Source: an uncultured Formosa sp.
GTDB lineage: Bacteria; Bacteroidota; Bacteroidia; Flavobacteriales; Flavobacteriaceae
Direction: 5' to 3'
Length of the DNA stretch: 64,000 nt
Assembly (NCBI RefSeq): GCF_947500765.1
Contig: NZ_CANMTH010000006.1
Span: 186,001 to 250,000 of the forward strand
Shown piece by piece: positions 9,397 to 17,920 of the stretch (positions are counted from its first letter, which is position 1; every line of letters starts with the position of its first letter). The translations under genes were made by a program, and so were the position numbers. The notes under the pieces were generated by a model, which worked only from the letters and a program-made list of their open reading frames with translations, had not been told where the DNA came from and did no database searches.

Positions 9397-10115
9397 AATT
9401 TCTTAGCACGTTCTAGATCTTCTGGTGTGTCTATTTCTACACCTTGTACATCTGTTTCAACCATTTTTATACGTTTTCCATATTCTAAATAGCGAATGCA
9501 TTCAATTTTTTCTGAAGCTTCTAAAGGTTTCATTGGTAATTTATAAAAGTCTAATATGGCTTCTTTTCTAAACGCATAAATCCCTTTATGTTTGAAGTAT
9601 TTTACATCTATAGTTTTATCTCTCGGATAAGGAATCGGACTTCTAGAAAAATATAATGCAAAGTTAAAATTATCAACAATAACTTTTACCGTATTCGGAT
9701 TGTTAATCTCATCTTCTTCTGTAATATGTACCATTAATGATGCTAAATCAATTTGTTTTTCAGCATCATTTCTAAACACATCTATTAATTTTCCTAAAGA
9801 TTCTACATCGGTAAATGGCTCGTCGCCTTGGACATTTACTACAATGTCTACATCTAAAGACTCTACTGCTTCTGCTATTCTATCGCTTCCACATTCATGT
9901 TCTTTAATACTCATCATGGCTTTACCTCCATTATTTACAATCTCTTTATAAATAATATCGCTATCTGTAACCACAATAACATCATCAAACAGTTGGGTAG
10001 CCACAGTCGCTTCATAAGTGCGTAGAATTACTGTTTCACCTCCTAAGTCCTGCATTAATTTTCCAGGAAAACGAGACGCACTATAACGGGCAGGAATCAT
10101 TGAAATTATCTTCAT
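9387..10115 (-). CDS. kdsB: 3-deoxy-manno-octulosonate cytidylyltransferase (CMP-Kdo synthetase)
   Basis: Activates Kdo with CTP for lipopolysaccharide core synthesis. It has 242 residues, the usual length. The N-terminal '[21 protein letters not shown]' nucleotide-binding motif, '[10 protein letters not shown]' and '[12 protein letters not shown]' are all intact. It is the first gene of a minus-strand operon with the HAD phosphatase, the KdnB-like dehydrogenase and the acyltransferase. Confidence 0.95.
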   Translation of the reverse strand: MKIISMIPARYSASRFPGKLMQDLGGETVILRTYEATVATQLFDDVIVVTDSDIIYKEIVNNGGKAMMSIKEHECGSDRIAEAVESLDVDIVVNVQGDEPFTDVESLGKLIDVFRNDAEKQIDLASLMVHITEEDEINNPNTVKVIVDNFNFALYFSRSPIPYPRDKTIDVKYFKHKGIYAFRKEAILDFYKLPMKPLEASEKIECIRYLEYGKRIKMVETDVQGVEIDTPEDLERAKKLWK

Positions 10116-10248
10116 ATACTAAAACTAAATCTAGCCCAAAAATAAGGTTTTTAAAATAGAATTTAGGTGTCGTACTTAGTAATATTTTTATAAGACTGAA
10201 AATCTGAAAAAAGAACTTTTTAAAATATAATACTTACTTTCTAACACC

Positions 10249-10256
10249 TATTTTTG
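10249..10256 (+). promoter_or_regulatory. Possible -7 promoter box for the DUF937 gene
   Basis: TATTTTTG fits TAnnTTTG and lies 44 nt before the ATG. No clear TTG was found at the expected -33 distance. Confidence 0.4.
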
Positions 10257-10299
10257 TTTTTTTTGTAACTTGAAATATTAATTTAAAATAAAAACAAAC

Positions 10300-10947
10300 A
10301 TGTCTGGTATAATAGATTTATTAAATAGTGACTTAGGAAAAAGTGTTGTAAGCGGACTTGCAGGTCAAACAGGACAAGACACAAGCAAAACTAGCAGCCT
10401 ACTTACAATGGCTTTACCATTACTTACTCAAGCAATGACTAGAAATGCACAAGCTTCTCCAGAAGGTGCAGATGGGTTATTAAACGCGCTTAGTAGTGGA
10501 AAACATGATGGTAGCATTTTAGATAATTTAGATGGTTTCTTTAATGGTGGTGTAGATGACAGTGAAATTAGTGATGGTGGAAACATTTTAAACCATGTTT
10601 TAGGTGAAAAACAACACAATGTTGAACTTGCTTTAAGTCAGAAATCAGGAATAGACGCAAGCTCTGTTTCTCAAATATTAAAAATGGCAACACCTTTATT
10701 AATGGGATACTTAGGAAAACAACAACGCGAAAACAATGTTTCTAGCTCTAGTGATTTAGGAAGTATGTTAGGCGGATTAGTTCAAGGAAATTCTGCAAGT
10801 GGAGAACAAAGCTTTTTAGAATCTATGTTAGATGCCGATGGAGATGGTAGTATTGTAGATGATGTTGCTGGAATGTTTTTAGACGGAAACAAATCGGACT
10901 CTAATGGCGGCGGAATTGCTGGTATGTTAGGAAATTTAATGAAATAA
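10300..10947 (+). CDS. DUF937 domain-containing protein
   Basis: A 215-residue protein with two DUF937 (YidB-like) repeats. Each combines 'LLTMALPLLTQAM / ILKMATPLLMGYLG' helices with 'DGLLNALSSG..GSILDNL' segments. The C-terminal part is rich in Gly, Asn and Ser and carries Asp-rich loops such as 'DADGDGSIVDD', which resembles a calcium-binding dockerin or EF loop. No signal peptide. The function of the family is not established. It stands alone between the kdsB operon (divergent) and a terminator. Confidence 0.8.
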   Translation: MSGIIDLLNSDLGKSVVSGLAGQTGQDTSKTSSLLTMALPLLTQAMTRNAQASPEGADGLLNALSSGKHDGSILDNLDGFFNGGVDDSEISDGGNILNHVLGEKQHNVELALSQKSGIDASSVSQILKMATPLLMGYLGKQQRENNVSSSSDLGSMLGGLVQGNSASGEQSFLESMLDADGDGSIVDDVAGMFLDGNKSDSNGGGIAGMLGNLMK

Positions 10948-10976
10948 AATACACTTAAGTATTTTTAACCAAATAT

Positions 10977-11006
10977 AGCCAAGCTTTTACTGCTTGGCTT
11001 TTTTTA
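10977..11006 (+). terminator. Intrinsic terminator after the DUF937 gene
   Basis: An 8-bp GC-rich stem (AGCCAAGC at 10977-10984 with 10992-10999) has a 7-nt loop and is followed by a T tract. Confidence 0.88.
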
Positions 11007-11075
11007 TGCCTACACCAATTTCCCTTTTTTAAACTGGTCTAAAAAGCGTATCTTTAGATTATACGCGATAGTAAT

Positions 11076-11516
11076 ATGAAAATTTTATTTTATCTAATTA
11101 TAATTAGCTTTTGTTGTATTGGTTGTAATACCAGTAAAACTGCTGTGGTAAAATCTAGCTATAATTCAGACATAAAAATTACAGAAAATGATACCGTACG
11201 TATAGAAAACGATAGCCTTGAGTACGAAATTATTATTATAGAACCTGGTTTTAATAGTTGGCTTACAAGTACGGCAAAACCAGAAGGTTATTACTCTCAA
11301 GAATATTTAGAATCGAAAAATTACATTCTAGTAACCGAATGGAATAACAGAGTTTCTAATCCGCATCGGTACGATCCAAATTTATACGAATTAAGTATAG
11401 ATTACAGACCAAATGTAGACTATGGTTACGAAGTTAATTACAAAATGTATAATTACTTTATTTATTTTCAGTTAAAATACAAACAAAAATTGTCTGGTTT
11501 TGTTCCTAGAATTTAA
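11076..11516 (+). CDS. DUF6146 family lipoprotein
   Basis: A 146-residue predicted lipoprotein: signal peptide with lipobox ending FCCIGC (Cys17), then a domain with 'EPGFNSWLTSTAKPEGYYSQEYLESKN' character and 'YNYFIYFQLKYKQKLSGFVPR' at the C-terminus. These match a flavobacterial conserved family (DUF6146 in my recollection). Role unknown. It precedes a membrane protein and the His-rich protein/TonB receptor pair, all on the plus strand. Confidence 0.72.
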   Translation: MKILFYLIIISFCCIGCNTSKTAVVKSSYNSDIKITENDTVRIENDSLEYEIIIIEPGFNSWLTSTAKPEGYYSQEYLESKNYILVTEWNNRVSNPHRYDPNLYELSIDYRPNVDYGYEVNYKMYNYFIYFQLKYKQKLSGFVPRI

Positions 11517-11518
11517 TA

Positions 11519-11526
11519 TATATTTG
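11519..11526 (+). promoter_or_regulatory. Possible -7 promoter box before the DUF6787 gene
   Basis: TATATTTG (TAnnTTTG) is followed by CAGC, as at other promoter boxes in this window. It lies 16 nt before the ATG at 11542, so the leader would be very short. Confidence 0.4.
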
Positions 11527-11541
11527 CAGCTGTAAATATTT

Positions 11542-12036
11542 ATGGAAAAATTCAAACAACATTGGGAAATTACAAAAAATTGGCAATTCTTATTTCCTAT
11601 TTTAGGGTTTCTGGTTCTTATTTATAGTGCCTTTAAAATTGGACGTTCAATTTTAGGAAACAATAACATAATTCTTCTTGTTATATCTACCGCTATCCTT
11701 ACTTTTATACTCTTAAAGTTCTTTCTTTTTTTATTTAAAAAATTAGAAAACAAATGGGTCTTAGATTATAAATGGGAAATGATTCGTGTATTTATGGTAT
11801 TTGCTGTTACAGGATCGTCGTCACTTTTTATAGGTCGACCTATTATAAAATGGATTGGTATAACTAAAGATAATTTAAATCCGTTTTTGTATTGGACACT
11901 TTATATTCTTTTAGGAATATTGTTTTATCAAATACTTCTTGTGTTTTTCGGATGGCTATTTGGTCAATTTAAATTCTTCTGGAAGTTTGAAAAGAAAATG
12001 CTACGCCGTTTTGGTTTTAAACGATTTGTAGATTAA
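11542..12036 (+). CDS. DUF6787 family membrane protein
   Basis: A 164-residue protein with about four transmembrane segments (roughly residues 16-36, 44-66, 83-100 and 122-146), separated by short basic loops such as 'KKLENKWVLDYKWEMIRVF'. The C-terminus 'KKMLRRFGFKRFVD' is strongly basic and cytoplasmic. It matches a conserved flavobacterial family of unknown function (DUF6787 in my recollection). The next gene begins 1 nt after its stop, so the two are probably translated from the same transcript. Confidence 0.68.
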   Translation: MEKFKQHWEITKNWQFLFPILGFLVLIYSAFKIGRSILGNNNIILLVISTAILTFILLKFFLFLFKKLENKWVLDYKWEMIRVFMVFAVTGSSSLFIGRPIIKWIGITKDNLNPFLYWTLYILLGILFYQILLVFFGWLFGQFKFFWKFEKKMLRRFGFKRFVD

Positions 12037-12037
12037 T

Positions 12038-12370
12038 ATGAGTAAACTAAAAAAACATATCGTTTTTAAGTTTTTCACTCTAGTTTTAGTGTTAACACTC
12101 TTAACACCAACTCTTGTGAAGTTTAACCATGTGTTCGAACACCACCATCGTGAACTTTGTCATGGAGAACAACAAACACATTTACATACAGCAAATGTAG
12201 ATTGTGAATTCTACAAGTTTCAATTAAATCATCTTTTTACAATTCCAGAATTTATTGCAAATACCCCTTTAGTTGAAGAAAATCATCAACTAATAGCATC
12301 GCAATATTATTTTTTAAGTGATTATCAACAACTTCATTTTTCATTAAGAGGACCTCCTATTTGTATTTAA
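12038..12370 (+). CDS. Small His-rich exported protein preceding a TonB-dependent receptor
   Basis: A 110-residue protein with an N-terminal hydrophobic segment (about residues 10-28). A histidine/cysteine-rich stretch follows (FEHHHRELCHGEQQTHLHT, residues about 43-61) that could bind metal. The C-terminus 'LRGPP' resembles the end of short proteins found upstream of TonB receptors in Bacteroidota. It starts directly after the DUF6787 gene and lies 56 nt before the receptor, which itself carries a His/Asp-rich loop. A periplasmic metal-binding accessory is my inference. Confidence 0.6.
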   Translation: MSKLKKHIVFKFFTLVLVLTLLTPTLVKFNHVFEHHHRELCHGEQQTHLHTANVDCEFYKFQLNHLFTIPEFIANTPLVEENHQLIASQYYFLSDYQQLHFSLRGPPICI

Positions 12371-12426
12371 AAATAGATTTTTACTGACTAAAAACCAGTA
12401 TTTTATAATACTTTAATACAAATACA

Positions 12427-14649
12427 ATGAGATTATTTATAATTATCTTATTATGTTTTATAGCAACTCCTGTTGTTTCCCAAAACATAATAGAAGGTCG
12501 TGTAATTGATAACACGACAGAATTACCTTTACCGTTTATAGACGTCTATTTTCCTCAGCTTGAAAAAGGAGGTACTACAGATGAAAACGGGCATTTCAAA
12601 ATTGAAAACCTACCAACAGGATCATACAAATTAGTATGCTCGTCTATGGGTTACAAAACTTACGGACAAATAATTTCTATACCTTATAAATCACATCTTG
12701 CAATTGCTTTAAATACATCGGCTATAGAAATGGAAGAAGTTATTGTCTCTACACCATTTCATAAACTACAACGCGATAATGTTATGAAAGTTGAGCGCGC
12801 AAAAATTGCTGATTTAAAAGCAAGTGGAGCAGTAACACTAGCACAAGGAATTTCTGATATAGCTGGAGTAGAATCTATAACTACAGGAATGAGTATTGGA
12901 AAACCTGTAATTAGAGGACTAAGTTCCAATCGTGTTTTGGTCTACACTCAAGGAGTACGATTAGAAAATCAGCAATTCGGAGACGAACATGGCTTAGGTT
13001 TAAATGATGCAGGAGTAGAAAGTGTTGAAGTTATTAAAGGCCCAGCATCTTTACTTTATGGTAGCGATGCTTTAGGTGGTGTTTTATATTTAAACCCTGA
13101 GCGTTTTGCTAACCAAGACGAAACTCATGCCGATTTTGGAGCAAGCTATTACGGAAACACTCAAGGTACAAGTGCAAATGTTGGTTATAAAACTTCTGGC
13201 AATGGTTTTAAATTTTTAATTCGTGGAAGTGCAGCAGAACATGCCGATTACGATACAAAAGACTACCGTGTTACAAACACCCGATTTAAAGAAAAAGATT
13301 TAAAAGCAGGTTTCGGATACCAAAATACTCGTTTTAAAACAGAATTTAGATATAATTTAAACGACTCTAAATTGGGTATTCCTGAAGAAATAGGAATACA
13401 ATCTACAGATAAAGATCCGTTATTACCATATCAAAAAATTACCAATCATGTCTTTAGTTCTAAGTCTAATATCTTTTTCGATAATTCAAGTTTAAATGTT
13501 ACTGTTGGATATTTATATAATGATAGAAAAGAATTTGAAGAAGAACACGATCATGATGAAAGTGAAGATGAAGACCATGAGGATGAAGATCATGATGAAA
13601 TCTTAGATCCCGCATTACACATGAAACTTAAAACCTTTAATTACGATGTAAAATACAACTTACCAACTTATGGTAAATTTGAAACTATTATTGGGGTTCA
13701 AGGAATGAATCAAATAAATACCAATTACGGAGAAGAAACTTTAATTCCGAATGCAACAACCAATGATATTGGTATATTAGCAATGTCTCACATCCATTTT
13801 AATACTGTAGACATACAATTAGGAGGTCGGTATGATAATAGAAACATTTCTACAGAAGATGATTTAAACAGAAGTTTTAATAGTTTTAATGGTGCAGCAG
13901 GTATAAAAACTAACATTACTAAAAAAATTACTTTACGCTTAAATTTAGCAACCGGATTTAGAGCTCCAAATCTTGCCGAGTTAACTTCATACGGATCTCA
14001 CGAAGGTACAAATCGTTTCGAAATTGGTAATGCCAATTTAAAAAACGAGCAAAATTTTCAAACCGATTTAGCATTAGAATATAAAAACAAACATCTAGAA
14101 TTTTTTGCTAATGGTTTTTACAATAGCATTAATAATTACATCTATATTTCTCCAAATGGTGAAGCAATAAATAACGATCCTGTGTATTTATACTTACAAG
14201 ATGATGCTGCTTTATATGGTGGTGAAGTTGGTATTCATTTTCATCCACATCCTATTCATTGGTTACATTTTGAAAGTAGTTTTGAAACGGTTACTGGAAA
14301 ACAAGATGGTGGAACGTATTTACCTTTAATTCCTGCAAACAATTTTAATAATACAATTCGAGTTGAATTCGATAATAATTGGATAGAAAAAGGATACGCC
14401 TTTGTTAAACTAAGCAGTACACTAGCACAAAATAATATTAGCGAATTTGAAACAGATACAGATGGTTATAATCTATTAAGCGTTGGTTTTGGAGGAGATT
14501 TACAAGTATTTAAAAACACTTTAAACGTGAGTATCTCAGGAAGCAATCTTACAAATAAACGATACATCAATCATTTATCCAGATTAAAATCAGATGGTAT
14601 TTACAACATGGGCAGAAACCTTAGTGTGGGCTTAACTTATAAAATATAA
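12427..14649 (+). CDS. TonB-dependent receptor, probable metal (Zn/Cu-type) uptake
   Basis: A 740-residue outer-membrane receptor. It has a signal peptide (cleavage near VVSQ), a carboxypeptidase-like regulatory domain (about residues 20-100, 'EGRVIDNTTELPLPF'), a plug with 'VIRGLSSNRVLVYTQGVR' and 'GPASLLYGSDALGGVL', then the beta-barrel ending in an aromatic-rich strand. An extracellular loop near residues 372-393 is almost entirely His, Asp and Glu (for example EEEHDHDESEDEDHEDED), as in zinc receptors of the ZnuD type. With the His-rich small protein upstream this suggests divalent metal uptake. The exact metal is not determined. Confidence 0.85.
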   Translation: MRLFIIILLCFIATPVVSQNIIEGRVIDNTTELPLPFIDVYFPQLEKGGTTDENGHFKIENLPTGSYKLVCSSMGYKTYGQIISIPYKSHLAIALNTSAIEMEEVIVSTPFHKLQRDNVMKVERAKIADLKASGAVTLAQGISDIAGVESITTGMSIGKPVIRGLSSNRVLVYTQGVRLENQQFGDEHGLGLNDAGVESVEVIKGPASLLYGSDALGGVLYLNPERFANQDETHADFGASYYGNTQGTSANVGYKTSGNGFKFLIRGSAAEHADYDTKDYRVTNTRFKEKDLKAGFGYQNTRFKTEFRYNLNDSKLGIPEEIGIQSTDKDPLLPYQKITNHVFSSKSNIFFDNSSLNVTVGYLYNDRKEFEEEHDHDESEDEDHEDEDHDEILDPALHMKLKTFNYDVKYNLPTYGKFETIIGVQGMNQINTNYGEETLIPNATTNDIGILAMSHIHFNTVDIQLGGRYDNRNISTEDDLNRSFNSFNGAAGIKTNITKKITLRLNLATGFRAPNLAELTSYGSHEGTNRFEIGNANLKNEQNFQTDLALEYKNKHLEFFANGFYNSINNYIYISPNGEAINNDPVYLYLQDDAALYGGEVGIHFHPHPIHWLHFESSFETVTGKQDGGTYLPLIPANNFNNTIRVEFDNNWIEKGYAFVKLSSTLAQNNISEFETDTDGYNLLSVGFGGDLQVFKNTLNVSISGSNLTNKRYINHLSRLKSDGIYNMGRNLSVGLTYKI

Positions 14650-14676
14650 GCTAAAGCACATTTTTTATACCCCCAA

Positions 14677-14706
14677 AAAAAAGACACTTATATAAGTGTC
14701 TTTTTT
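14677..14706. terminator. Bidirectional intrinsic terminator between convergent genes
   Basis: A perfect palindrome, GACACTTATATAAGTGTC (14683-14700), is flanked by six A and six T, so it can terminate on both strands. On the minus strand it overlaps the stop codon of the small membrane protein gene. Confidence 0.85.
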
Positions 14707-14999
14707 GATTTTAATACTTTATTTTCATTTTTATTAGCACTTAAAACATACGTGTAAAACCACATTAATGTAAATGTTGGTATAACATCTAAACCAGGCA
14801 TGGCTTCCTCTAAAAATGAAATTCCAGCAGCTATTTTTCCTTGTTGTCCTTTATACAATTTGGTCATAATCCAAGCCGAAGCAGGCGCCCAAATAATATC
14901 GGAAAATTCTCCTATTCCTGGAATGATAAAACTAGTATACCCTACAGCATCTAAAAGAATACATAAGGCTAGTTTTTTATAATTTTTGGTCTTAGGCAT
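14688..14999 (-). CDS. Small conserved membrane protein of unknown function
   Basis: A 103-residue protein with two or three hydrophobic segments (about residues 10-30, 34-46 and 71-88), a 'GIGEFSDIIWAPASAWIM' motif in the middle, and a basic C-terminus. I do not recognise the function. The sequence looks conserved because hydrophobic helices alternate with Gly/Pro-containing turns. It stands alone, divergent from nothing close, and its stop codon lies inside the bidirectional terminator. Confidence 0.7.
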   Translation of the reverse strand: MPKTKNYKKLALCILLDAVGYTSFIIPGIGEFSDIIWAPASAWIMTKLYKGQQGKIAAGISFLEEAMPGLDVIPTFTLMWFYTYVLSANKNENKVLKSKKTLI

Positions 15000-15050
15000 A
15001 TATATTAGTATTTATAACTACTTATTATCAAGAAATATACCAAAAATAAA

Positions 15051-15647
15051 TTATGACAAATCTGCACTTATTAACTTTAAAAACTCATTTCTGGTTTCTA
15101 TCTTTTCAAATTGACCACGAAAACCAGATGTTGTTGTTACAGAGTTTTGTTTTTGTACACCTCTCATCATCATACACATATGGCTTGCTTCAATAACTAC
15201 AGCTACACCTTGTGGTTTAAGGGTATCGTTTATGCAATCTAATATTTGCTTGGTTAGACGTTCCTGAACTTGCAATCGTCTGGCAAATACATCTACAATT
15301 CGTGGTAATTTACTTAGTCCAACAATATGCCCATTAGGAATATATGCAATATGTGCTTTCCCAAAAAAGGGTAACATGTGGTGCTCGCAAAGAGAATATA
15401 ACTCGATGTTTTTTACAATTACCATCTCATTATAAGATTCTTTAAACATTGCACTTTTTAAAATTTCTGCAGCATCTAAATCGTAACCTTGAGTTAAAAA
15501 TTGCATGGCTTTAGAAGCACGTTCTGGTGTTTTAATTAATCCTTCTCGCGAAACATCTTCACCAATATTCTCAATAATATTTTGGTATTGCGATTTAATT
15601 TCGTCTGTAATTTCAATATTGTATTCTTCGTAATGCTTGTAAGACAT
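15051..15647 (-). CDS. folE: GTP cyclohydrolase I
   Basis: Converts GTP to dihydroneopterin triphosphate, the first step of tetrahydrofolate and pterin synthesis. It has 198 residues. The zinc-binding [18 protein letters not shown] region (with a further Cys in 'MCMMMRG'), '[23 protein letters not shown]' and the C-terminal '[11 protein letters not shown]' are complete. It is monocistronic on the minus strand with a good promoter upstream. Confidence 0.96.
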   Translation of the reverse strand: MSYKHYEEYNIEITDEIKSQYQNIIENIGEDVSREGLIKTPERASKAMQFLTQGYDLDAAEILKSAMFKESYNEMVIVKNIELYSLCEHHMLPFFGKAHIAYIPNGHIVGLSKLPRIVDVFARRLQVQERLTKQILDCINDTLKPQGVAVVIEASHMCMMMRGVQKQNSVTTTSGFRGQFEKIETRNEFLKLISADLS

Positions 15648-15670
15648 AAGTCGTCTGATTTTAATTACAT

Positions 15671-15703
15671 CAAAGATATAGATTTTAATGTTGACTCTTT
15701 CAA
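15671..15703 (-). promoter_or_regulatory. folE promoter (TTG-N22-TATCTTTG)
   Basis: On the minus strand a TTG (15703-15701) is followed after 22 nt by TATCTTTG (15678-15671), matching the Bacteroidota TTG/TAnnTTTG arrangement, 24 nt upstream of the folE ATG. Confidence 0.6.
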
Positions 15704-15817
15704 TTTATCCTTTAACCAATTCATTTCTATAGGAAGTAAAACAATTACATTATAAACTCATACTAACTTTTAATAAATTATAATACAATTTGTAATCTGT
15801 TTGAATCAAAATCTATT

Positions 15818-15825
15818 TAATTTTG
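15818..15825 (+). promoter_or_regulatory. -7 promoter box upstream of the lolD operon
   Basis: TAATTTTG (TAnnTTTG) lies 47 nt before the lolD ATG. A TTTG at 15800-15803 precedes it, with spacing shorter than usual. Confidence 0.45.
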
Positions 15826-15871
15826 TGAGATTACTATTAAAGTATTACTTTACTCATCTTAATTACAATGC

Positions 15872-16534
15872 ATGATTCAAGCAAAAAACATTCATAAATA
15901 TTACGACGACTTTCATGTTTTAAAAGGCGTAAATCTTCATATTAAAAAAGGAGAAATCGTATCTATAGTTGGGGCTTCTGGAGCTGGAAAAACAACACTG
16001 CTTCAAATTTTAGGCACATTAGATACCCTCTCAAAAAAGGAAGATTGCGAGCTCATAATCAATGGAGTAAATATTCAAAACTTAAAAGAAAAAGGATTAG
16101 CGAAATTTAGAAACGAACATATTGGTTTCATTTTTCAATTTCATCAATTATTACCCGAGTTTACGGCCTTAGAAAACGTATGTATTCCAGCATATATAAA
16201 AGGCATAAAAACAAGTGAGGCTGAACCAAGAGCTAAAGAATTATTAGATTTTTTAGGATTATCTCATCGTCATAACCACAAACCAAACGAACTGTCTGGA
16301 GGAGAGCAACAACGTGTTGCTGTAGCACGTGCTTTAATAAACAATCCAGGTTTAATTTTTGCAGACGAGCCTTCTGGGAATCTGGATAGCGAATCTGCAG
16401 AACAATTACACAATTTATTCTTTAAATTACGCGAACAATTCGGACAAACCTTTGTTATAGTAACACATAATGAGGAGTTAGCCAATTTAGCCGATCGAAA
16501 ATTAGTAATGGTAGATGGAAATATTACAATCTAA
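15872..16534 (+). CDS. lolD: ABC transporter ATP-binding protein, LolD-like (lipoprotein release)
   Basis: A 220-residue ATPase. Walker A is GASGAGKTT, the Q-loop is '[18 protein letters not shown]', the signature is [15 protein letters not shown], and Walker B is '[12 protein letters not shown]', a form typical of the LolD/MacB/FtsE family. Its size and motifs fit LolD, which powers transfer of outer-membrane lipoproteins from the inner membrane. No LolC/E permease is adjacent, so the partner must lie elsewhere. The stop overlaps the start of the CPBP protease gene by 20 nt. Confidence 0.87.
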   Translation: MIQAKNIHKYYDDFHVLKGVNLHIKKGEIVSIVGASGAGKTTLLQILGTLDTLSKKEDCELIINGVNIQNLKEKGLAKFRNEHIGFIFQFHQLLPEFTALENVCIPAYIKGIKTSEAEPRAKELLDFLGLSHRHNHKPNELSGGEQQRVAVARALINNPGLIFADEPSGNLDSESAEQLHNLFFKLREQFGQTFVIVTHNEELANLADRKLVMVDGNITI

Positions 16535-17096
16535 AATTGAAACTTATGGTGCAATTTTAAAACAGTACCTAAAGTTTATTAAGCAACCAGAATTAAAGGA
16601 AGACAAAACTTTATTTGAGGGACACTCTAAAATTAACGTTTTTGTTACGGCTTTAATTGTCGCTTTTATCTTAAATATTGGTTTTACCATCCTTTTTTCA
16701 ATCATTGAAGCTTTTGGACTTGTTAATTTTGACAATCATGCTTCTGCACAATTATTTGAAGATTATCCGTATTACGTCGTCGTATTATTAGGTGTAGTCC
16801 TCGCTCCTATTTTAGAAGAATTCTTTTTTAGAGGTCCACTGACATTATTTAACACGAAGCATTATATATCTGTATTTTATTTTTTTACTCTAGCCTTTGG
16901 TTTTGTACACATTACCAATTTCGAAATCACTAGAAATGTATTGATACTATCTCCAATTCTTGTGGCTCCACAAATTATTATAGGTCTATTTTTAGGTGTT
17001 ATTAGAATACAATACGGACTAGGCTATTCTATGCTATTTCATGCCATTTATAATGGGATATTAATTATTCCAGCCATATTTTTCCTTCCTGAATAA
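16515..17096 (+). CDS. CPBP family intramembrane glutamic protease
   Basis: A 193-residue membrane protein of the Rce1/CAAX-protease-like (Abi) family. The catalytic motif EEFFFRG (Glu101-Glu102, Arg106), the second motif 'FVHITNF' and the third 'HAIYN' are present in their usual order within four to six membrane helices. Members process peptides or prenylated proteins, and in bacteria many have unknown substrates. It overlaps lolD by 20 nt, and its stop codon overlaps the next ATG by 1 nt, so the three genes form an operon. Confidence 0.86.
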   Translation: MEILQSKIETYGAILKQYLKFIKQPELKEDKTLFEGHSKINVFVTALIVAFILNIGFTILFSIIEAFGLVNFDNHASAQLFEDYPYYVVVLLGVVLAPILEEFFFRGPLTLFNTKHYISVFYFFTLAFGFVHITNFEITRNVLILSPILVAPQIIIGLFLGVIRIQYGLGYSMLFHAIYNGILIIPAIFFLPE

Positions 17097-17860
17097 TGAA
17101 TAAAAAAGAACTAAAAGAATTCCTAGATGCTAAAGTAATAGAGTACAATAATCCTAATTTTATTGACAGTGATCCAATTCAAATTCCGCATTTATTTACT
17201 CTAAAAGAAGACATTGAGATTTCGGGTTTTTTAACCGCTACCATTTCTTGGGGAAACAGAAAAAGCATCATTAAGAATGCAAAATATTTAATGGAGTTAC
17301 TAGATCAATCTCCTTACGATTTTGTAATCAATCATTCTGAAAAAGATTTAGAGACTCTAAAATCGTTTGTACATCGTACATTTAATGGAGACGATTTATC
17401 TCAGTTTATAATAAGTCTGAAACATATTTACACACAACATAACGGTTTAGAAGCTCTATTTGCTAAACATGCTGTTACAAATTCTTTACAGCCAGCTATT
17501 CACGAATTTAAGCAAGTGTTTTTTGAAAACGAACATTTACAACGTACACAAAAACACATTAGCGATCCTAATAAAAATTCAGCAGCAAAACGCATTAATA
17601 TGTTTTTACGTTGGATGGTAAGAAACGATAATGCTGGCGTAGATTTTGGAATATGGGACAAATTATCTCCATCACAACTCTCCTGCCCTCTAGATGTGCA
17701 TTCTGGTAATGTTGCAAGAAAATTAGGCGTGCTTACAAGAAAACAAAACGACGGTAAAGCTTTAACAGAATTAGATCTTGCATTACGAAAACTAGATAAG
17801 ACAGATCCTGTAAAATACGACTTTGCACTCTTTGGCTTGGGTGTGTTCGAAGGATTTTAA
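17096..17860 (+). CDS. TIGR02757 family protein (DUF2400)
   Basis: A 254-residue cytoplasmic protein with the family marks 'ATISWGNRKSI', 'KRINMFLRWMVRNDNAGVDFGIW', 'LSCPLDVHSGNVARKLG' and 'YDFALFGLGVFEGF' at the C-terminus. The helix-hairpin-helix-like layout with 'PLDVH' recalls DNA glycosylase folds, but the function is not established. It is the third gene of the lolD operon (1-nt overlap with the protease gene). Confidence 0.86.
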   Translation: MNKKELKEFLDAKVIEYNNPNFIDSDPIQIPHLFTLKEDIEISGFLTATISWGNRKSIIKNAKYLMELLDQSPYDFVINHSEKDLETLKSFVHRTFNGDDLSQFIISLKHIYTQHNGLEALFAKHAVTNSLQPAIHEFKQVFFENEHLQRTQKHISDPNKNSAAKRINMFLRWMVRNDNAGVDFGIWDKLSPSQLSCPLDVHSGNVARKLGVLTRKQNDGKALTELDLALRKLDKTDPVKYDFALFGLGVFEGF

Positions 17861-17920
17861 ACTACACCTTTTCTATATTTATAAATCGATATCTTTTAAC
17901 CTTTAAAAACCCAACGTTAT

